Origin: an uncultured Lachnospiraceae bacterium
Lineage (GTDB): Bacteria; Bacillota; Clostridia; Lachnospirales; Lachnospiraceae
Assembly (NCBI GenBank): GCA_910586255.1
Contig: CAJUHR010000005.1
Span: forward strand, 62,001 to 126,000
Reading direction: 5' to 3'
Length of the DNA stretch: 64,000 nucleotides
Shown: piece after piece, positions 59,125-64,000 of the stretch
How the letters are laid out: each line of letters starts with the position of its first letter
How positions within the stretch are numbered: position 1 is the first letter of the stretch
The notes under the pieces: generated by a model
The model's database searches: none
The model's input: the letters and a program-made list of their open reading frames with translations, nothing else
What the model was told of the DNA's origin: nothing
Program-made: the position numbers and the translations under genes

Positions 59125-60210
59125 TTATTGTGATTTCCTGTAATGCTCTAATTGTTTTTTGAGAGCAACAAGCTCGGCATCCTTTTCTTTTACCGCAGCT
59201 ATCGCTGCTTCCTTTTCTTTTGCCGCGGCTGCTATCACAGCTTCCTTTTCATCAAGCATTGCCGTTTTTTCATCAAGTTCCTTTTGAAGCTCCTCAATCA
59301 TATATTTAACTGTGTTCTGATCCAGTATTTTTAATGCTTCTGAAAACATCCCCAGCACCTCCTCCGGCTTTTGGCGCAGCATGACGGTCTCCTCATATAT
59401 CTCCCGAAGCCAAGGATATTCAGGTATCAGCCCTTTCACATCCTCTAAATTTTCCGTGGTAAGTAATGACAGCCATGCAGTCTGTTCGTCTCTGACTTTA
59501 GGATACGGGAATTTCTTAAAAACGTCAAGGGCTATAAGACAATATTCCTGCAAAAGCTCCATGTCCAGACCTGTATTGAAAACAGTTTTTCCGTAGTGGA
59601 AATAAGCGTTGGGAATTTGATGAAATACCTTTACACTTTTTTCAAAAAACACAATCACGTATACCTTTTTAATATCCCGGTAGGTAAAGGCCTTTCCCCG
59701 TATTCCCTTTACTCTGGCATACTGGCGCATGACCAGATCGGAAGAGTAACAGGAGATCCGCTCCGCCGGAAAAGCATACCCCTGTTTCTGAATCTCAACA
59801 TCAATCAGGGAACCATCCTCTAGCTCTCCTAAAAGATCCATAATCAGAAGCGTGCCTCCGTCAATGATACTGTCCTCATTGGGAAGCAGACGGAGAACCT
59901 TGACGGACATTCCCAGGATGCTGGAAATCAGCCGGGACAGACGGTCCGGGTGAATGTCGGGATGGAAAATGCGTTTGAAAAAAGGATCATAGGTGAGGGG
60001 AAGGGATTTTTTTCCCTGACAAAAATCCAGAAATCGCTGCTGCCACTCAGGATTTAAGGCCTGGTAGCTTCCGTAAAGAAGAGGCGAAGCCGCAAGAAGG
60101 ACGAGAGCCTCCGCTTCCGTTTCTGGCGGCGCTTCCCAAGTGTATAAGTCGGATAGTGACGGAGAAGTTGCATTGATTTGTGTGTTTTTCGTGATTCGTT
60201 TTGTTGCCAT
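59125..60210 (-). CDS. Rpn family nuclease, copy 3
   Basis: A 361-residue PD-(D/E)XK Rpn-type protein. Its core (about residues 35-300) is almost identical to the plus-strand gene at 42877-44007, including LTYDPFFKRIFHPDIHPDRL and GELEDGSLIDVEIQK. The C-terminal coil is shorter, with two KEKEAAIAA-type units plus an ELDEKTAMLDEKEAV segment. The ATG at 60210 has GGAGG 9 nt upstream in the same context as its paralogue. Near-identity at the DNA level points to recent duplication or gene conversion. Confidence 0.9.
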   Translation of the reverse strand: MATKRITKNTQINATSPSLSDLYTWEAPPETEAEALVLLAASPLLYGSYQALNPEWQQRFLDFCQGKKSLPLTYDPFFKRIFHPDIHPDRLSRLISSILGMSVKVLRLLPNEDSIIDGGTLLIMDLLGELEDGSLIDVEIQKQGYAFPAERISCYSSDLVMRQYARVKGIRGKAFTYRDIKKVYVIVFFEKSVKVFHQIPNAYFHYGKTVFNTGLDMELLQEYCLIALDVFKKFPYPKVRDEQTAWLSLLTTENLEDVKGLIPEYPWLREIYEETVMLRQKPEEVLGMFSEALKILDQNTVKYMIEELQKELDEKTAMLDEKEAVIAAAAKEKEAAIAAVKEKDAELVALKKQLEHYRKSQ

Positions 60211-60362
60211 AGGCATATACCTCCATAGAAATCAAGTGAAAATTAAAATGGAACATCTGGTGAGATTTCACCGGAATCTTTGATATAAAGATAAAGAAAG
60301 TATAGCATAGAAGGAGGATATATGCAATGATTTAATGTTGCATTTCACCCAAGCTCTTGGCC

Positions 60363-61442
60363 TTAAACCTGTCCCTCATAATTCCTCACCAGGTCCTCCA
60401 CCAGCAAAAGTCCCACCGGTCCCAAAAGCAATCCGAAAATTCCGAAAAGCCTCAGCCCCACATACATGGAAACCAAAGTTTCCAGAGAAGACAGCCCCAC
60501 CCGGTTTCCCATCAGCCTTGCCTCCAAAATCTCCCGCAGGAAATAACATACCACATAGAGAGCCAGCAGAAACAGCCCCCTCCCCCACCGCTTTCCAAAA
60601 AAGCAAAAAATCGCCCAGGGAACGAGCACGGTGCCTGTGCCGAGAATCGGAAGTGCATCCATGATGCCGATACCCACTCCAGCCAGAATATAGTAGGGAT
60701 TTCCCAGCATCCAAAATCCGCCGGTGCATATCAGGGTCGTAAGCACCATAATAATGCCCTGGGTTTTCAGATAAGCATTGGCCACAATCGCCAGCCGGCG
60801 TCCGATGAGCCTGTATTCCTGTCTGAAAAGGGAGTTTTGACAGCGCTGCTTCCAGATTTCCGTCTCCTGCAGAATCATTCCTACCGCCACCACCAGGATC
60901 ACAGATACTACCGTAAGCTCCATTCCCCATTTAAAAACTGTGACCGAATTGACCATCAGATAGGGCATGGCCCCCTGCTTTAAACTTTCCGTCAATCCCC
61001 ACAGCATTTCCCGCATCAAAATTACCAAACAATCGGGATTTAAACAAAAGCACTCCTCCATCCAGTGACACATACCAGTGAGCCACATATCCAGTTCCTC
61101 AACCCACACAGGGATCTGGTCCAGAAACATACTTGCCTCCAGACAAAGAATCTGCCCGACAAAATAAAAAAGGCAGAATAAAAGCCCCATTATAATAAGA
61201 AGCTCTCCGGTTCCAGCAGCGCCTACAGGAAGAGCCCATACCCTTTCCTTTCCTTTCACATACACCTTCACCCGGCAGTGGGCAGCCAGCCACGAGGCCG
61301 ATGGCCGCAAAAGAGCCGCCAGTCCCCAAGCCACCAAAAAGGGAACCACAAGAGGCAGCAGATAACGGAACGTTCCGTATACTGCTCCTGTGATCCCCAT
61401 AATTAATAAAATTCTCTTCAGTTTCTTCTCCGGCTTACCCAT
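60363..61442 (-). CDS. YtvI/AI-2E transporter family membrane protein
   Basis: A 359-residue integral membrane protein with about seven or eight predicted spans (YLLPLVVPFLVAWGLAALL; LLIIMGLLFCLFYFVGQIL; GIIMVLTTLICTGGFWML; ALPILGTGTVLVPWAIF; YVGLRLFGIFGLLLGPVGLLL). The layout, including the GTGTVLVPW loop and the GLLLGPVG end, fits the AI-2E/PerM family. In Clostridia and Bacillus the YtvI branch is linked to sporulation; that role is inferred. The ATG at 61442 follows AGGTGAG and is preferred over an ATG at 61496. Confidence 0.82.
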   Translation of the reverse strand: MGKPEKKLKRILLIMGITGAVYGTFRYLLPLVVPFLVAWGLAALLRPSASWLAAHCRVKVYVKGKERVWALPVGAAGTGELLIIMGLLFCLFYFVGQILCLEASMFLDQIPVWVEELDMWLTGMCHWMEECFCLNPDCLVILMREMLWGLTESLKQGAMPYLMVNSVTVFKWGMELTVVSVILVVAVGMILQETEIWKQRCQNSLFRQEYRLIGRRLAIVANAYLKTQGIIMVLTTLICTGGFWMLGNPYYILAGVGIGIMDALPILGTGTVLVPWAIFCFFGKRWGRGLFLLALYVVCYFLREILEARLMGNRVGLSSLETLVSMYVGLRLFGIFGLLLGPVGLLLVEDLVRNYEGQV

Positions 61443-61596
61443 GGACTCACCTGTTTCTGTTTTGTACTTCTTTTGTACATCGGTTATTCTCCCCAACAGA
61501 ACAGGAAATATTCAGGGCAATTTTACCTCTTCATCCAAACTTTTCCTTCATCCGGCCCGCATATCAGCTGCTGTTAGCCTTACTCTGCTTTGCCCA

Positions 61597-63501
61597 TCAG
61601 CCGTCCTTACGCTTCAGCCAATAAAAGCTATGTCCGTCAACTCCCACCGCAGATGCCTTAAACACGTTGCCGCCTACCAGATCCTGATACATCCCATCTT
61701 CCTCATTGATCCAGGCGATCCTGAATTCATCACTGAAATTGAAAAGTCCAAGAAGCTTCCCTTCCTCACTCTCCCTTACAAGGCCCAGGATCCCATCATC
61801 CCAGGTCTCTAAGATTCGGAAGCCGGCAGATGCATCAAACACCTTTTCCTCTGCCCGTATCTCCTCCAGCTGACCCAGACGGGCAAACAGCTTTCCCTGT
61901 ACGGTCTCAGGCTTGTCAATATTCTCCACCAGCTCCCAATTAAATTTGCCCCTGTGGATATAGCGGGAATCCGGCGCCTTGTTGGGATCCTCCTTGTAGG
62001 TATAGTCATTGACCTGGCCAATCTCATCCCCGCTGTAGAGCATGGGAATCCCTGACAAGAACAACATGTAGGCATGAAGCATCACATCCGTCTGGATTGC
62101 CGCGTCCATGGCCTCCTCATTCTGCTCAAAGCCTGCCTTCTCCACGCCGCACATGGAAGCGGTGGTGGCACAAAACCGAGCATCTCCGGTTACAAAGTCC
62201 TCATTGTAAAGCTCGCCCCGGCTGACGCTTCCCTCCCATTTGCCGGTAAAGTAGTCATTGAGATATTTCTTGTGCGGCACCTGGTAAGATCCCCAGTTCT
62301 CCAGCAAAGGATAATCCAGTCCCCATCCGATATCATCATGGCACCGCAGATAATTTAAAAAAGTATAATCTGAGGGAAGGCCGCTGATAATCTCCATCTG
62401 CCGCTTTAACAGCCTTACATCCCGGGTAGCCACCGTGTGCCAGGTGGTAGCCATAGTCGTCACATTGTAGAGCATATGGCACTCCGGCTTTTCCACCGTG
62501 CCAAAGTAGGGAGCCACCTTGTCCGGCTCCATCACCACCTCGCCTAAAAGCACAATCCCCGGACAGACGATCTCGCCGATCATGCGCATCATGCGGACAA
62601 TAGTGTGAACCTGCGGCAGATTGCGGCAGTTGGTCCCGATTTGTTTCCAGATATAGGGAACCGCGTCAATCCGCAGCACATCGATCCCCTGGTTTGCCAG
62701 ATAAAGGAAATTGTAGACCATCTCATTAAACACCACCGGATTGCGGTAGTTCAAATCCCACTGATAGGGATAAAAAGTAGTCATGACAAATTCCTGCCGC
62801 TCCGGCAGCCAGGTAAAATTCCCGGGAGCCGTTGTGGGGAATACCTGGGGAACGGTCTTTTCATACATGGCAGGCATGGAGTAATTGTCAAAGAAGAAAT
62901 ACCGATCCTGATACTCCTTTTCCCCTGCCCGGGCCCGCTTCGCCCACTCATGATCCTCCGAGGTGTGATTCATGACAAAATCAAGGCACAGGCTGATTCC
63001 CTCCTTATGGCATTCACTGGCCAGCTTCTCTAAGTCCTCCATAGTCCCCAGCTTCTCCTGAACCTTGCGGAAATCCGCCACCGCGTAGCCTCCGTCCGAT
63101 CGCCCCTCCACTGTATCCAAAAGCGGCATCAGATGTACGTAATTCACATTGCAGCGCTTAATATAATCCAGCTTTTCCCTCACCCCGTTCAAGGTTCCGG
63201 CAAACTGATCCACATACAGCATCATGCCCAACATTCCGTTCTTTCGATACCAGCCCGGGTCCTGCTCTCTCTTTTTATCCAACACTTTAAGCTCTGCCTT
63301 CCGCTGATCATAAAACTGCTCTAAATTATTTAAAAGACTCTCAAAATGCTCCGTACTGTCATACAGCTCCATATACAGCCATTTAAGCTCATCCATATGA
63401 CGCGTCAGGCGAGTCTCAAATATCTTTTCCCTCTCTGCGCTTATGCTGTTCTTCTTTTTTGCAATTTCCTGGTTCTTTTTGATCGGTTCTTTTTTCTCCA
63501 T
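61597..63501 (-). CDS. Amylosucrase-like GH13 glycoside hydrolase
   Basis: A 634-residue alpha-amylase superfamily enzyme without a signal peptide. The (beta/alpha)8 motifs are LDFVMNHTSEDHEWA, DVLRIDAVPYIWKQIG (nucleophile Asp), IVLLGEVVM (acid/base Glu) and LRCHDDIGWG. The helical N-terminus (about 1-100) and QWDLNYRNPVVFNEM are typical of GH13_4 amylosucrases, which act on sucrose. Sucrose-phosphorylase-like or glucosylglycerol activity cannot be excluded. It appears monocistronic; no sugar transporter adjoins it. Confidence 0.87.
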   Translation of the reverse strand: MEKKEPIKKNQEIAKKKNSISAEREKIFETRLTRHMDELKWLYMELYDSTEHFESLLNNLEQFYDQRKAELKVLDKKREQDPGWYRKNGMLGMMLYVDQFAGTLNGVREKLDYIKRCNVNYVHLMPLLDTVEGRSDGGYAVADFRKVQEKLGTMEDLEKLASECHKEGISLCLDFVMNHTSEDHEWAKRARAGEKEYQDRYFFFDNYSMPAMYEKTVPQVFPTTAPGNFTWLPERQEFVMTTFYPYQWDLNYRNPVVFNEMVYNFLYLANQGIDVLRIDAVPYIWKQIGTNCRNLPQVHTIVRMMRMIGEIVCPGIVLLGEVVMEPDKVAPYFGTVEKPECHMLYNVTTMATTWHTVATRDVRLLKRQMEIISGLPSDYTFLNYLRCHDDIGWGLDYPLLENWGSYQVPHKKYLNDYFTGKWEGSVSRGELYNEDFVTGDARFCATTASMCGVEKAGFEQNEEAMDAAIQTDVMLHAYMLFLSGIPMLYSGDEIGQVNDYTYKEDPNKAPDSRYIHRGKFNWELVENIDKPETVQGKLFARLGQLEEIRAEEKVFDASAGFRILETWDDGILGLVRESEEGKLLGLFNFSDEFRIAWINEEDGMYQDLVGGNVFKASAVGVDGHSFYWLKRKDG

Positions 63502-63640
63502 TATTCCTCATCCTCCGGCTTTTTATTAAAACATGCCTGCTACCCTATACAAAACATGATAGCATTTCTTCCCTCCACCGTATAGGGAAAAGCCGATGGG
63601 GCATATGTCAAAATTAACTATTGTTACTGTTCATTACGGT

Positions 63641-64000
63641 TCAAACACGGCACCCCTCCCCCGGCCTCCCGGGCCGGCAGGAGCATCCAATTCCCAGCCC
63701 TCCATAACCGATATGACAGGAAACTCCCAGAGAAAGGTCATCACACATAACCTCCATCTCAGGAAACGCCTCCTGAATTTCCCGGGTCCACTGCTCAGTA
63801 TCCTCCTTCGGCGCGCTGGAAGCCGCCAAAAGATATACCTCCCCCTTATCATACCAGGGCTTAAAGCGGGTTTTTAGATCATGGGCCATTGCATCCAGCA
63901 TAGTCTTTTTCGTCTTTGCAAAGCCCCGGCATTTTTTATACACATCCAAAGTTCCCACATCAAACTGCAGCACGGGCTTAATATTCAGTATGGTGCCCAG
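63641..64000 (-). CDS. DegV family fatty-acid-binding protein, C-terminal part
   Basis: The frame is open to the right edge, so only the last about 119 codons are visible. LGTILNIKPVLQFDVGTLDVYKKCRGFAK (given in parts: LNIKPVLQFD, then KKCRGFAKTKK) and the late GYGGLGIGC are hallmarks of the DegV C-terminal domain. DegV (FakB-type) proteins bind fatty acids for the FakA kinase. The paired N-terminal lipid-binding domain lies outside the window. The final residues CRPGRPGEGCRV are a slightly unusual tail. Confidence 0.88.
   Translation of the reverse strand: MGTILNIKPVLQFDVGTLDVYKKCRGFAKTKKTMLDAMAHDLKTRFKPWYDKGEVYLLAASSAPKEDTEQWTREIQEAFPEMEVMCDDLSLGVSCHIGYGGLGIGCSCRPGRPGEGCRV

Noticed and set aside
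60250..60290. TTCACC and TTTGATATAA near the third Rpn gene as a partner for recombinase 3's site
   Set aside because: The words are separated and the opposite arm does not match; the stretch is instead homologous to the sequence upstream of the Rpn gene at 42877.

Overview
The window reads as chromosome from a Gram-positive gut Clostridia, most likely a Lachnospiraceae member. The evidence is a conserved clostridial housekeeping operon, GC near 50 percent, clostridial protein families and many LPXTG/sortase surface genes. I saw no rRNA, tRNA or CRISPR array. Nearly everything is on the minus strand.

Right-to-left from 7.06 kb runs nusB-xseA-xseB-ispA-dxs-tlyA-nadK-argR, and the first codons of recN lie at the left edge. 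Next come single genes: a YoaE-like molybdopterin oxidoreductase, an orphan HicB-like protein, a choloylglycine hydrolase/penicillin acylase, a YgjP-like metallopeptidase and a RelA/SpoT-domain synthetase. A recombination-promoting nuclease (Rpn), a small holin-like toxin and an IS110 remnant follow.

The accessory core (15.3-58.8 kb) holds three surface-structure loci. Locus 1 (15.3-24.6 kb) is a sortase-assembled pilus: major pilin, acidic LPXTG-like protein, proline-rich minor subunit, class C and class B sortases. Locus 2 (26.3-42.6 kb) encodes a 2348-residue Cna_B adhesin, five TasA/camelysin-like proteins and an ER-type (SipW-like) signal peptidase, with a BTAD-family regulator. Locus 3 (44.3-58.8 kb) is a second pilus with a 2026-residue wall-anchored coiled-coil protein carrying flagellin-like modules, plus a second BTAD regulator.

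The most striking signal is a pair of invertible promoter switches. Loci 1 and 2 each start with a 180-210 bp segment bounded by 30-bp inverted repeats. The repeats share 12-bp arms at both loci but have locus-specific 6-bp cores, and one repeat forms the last codons of an adjacent tyrosine recombinase gene. Each segment carries the same promoter and a terminator hairpin. In this assembly both promoters point away from the surface genes, inferred OFF. Locus 3 has a third related recombinase, but no matching repeat pair was found in the window.

The promoter of the giant adhesin (locus 2) and the promoter of the locus 3 operon share 12-bp-period direct repeats placed 9 bp upstream of the -10 box, a SARP-like layout that suggests operators for the two BTAD regulators. 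The first gene of each locus encodes a related small protein of unknown function. My model: DNA inversion switches locus 1 directly. At locus 2 it switches a leader protein and a BTAD activator, which then turns on the adhesin/TasA matrix.

Beyond 59 kb are another Rpn gene nearly identical to one at 42.9 kb but inverted, a YtvI/AI-2E-type membrane protein, an amylosucrase-like GH13 enzyme and the 3' end of a DegV-family gene.
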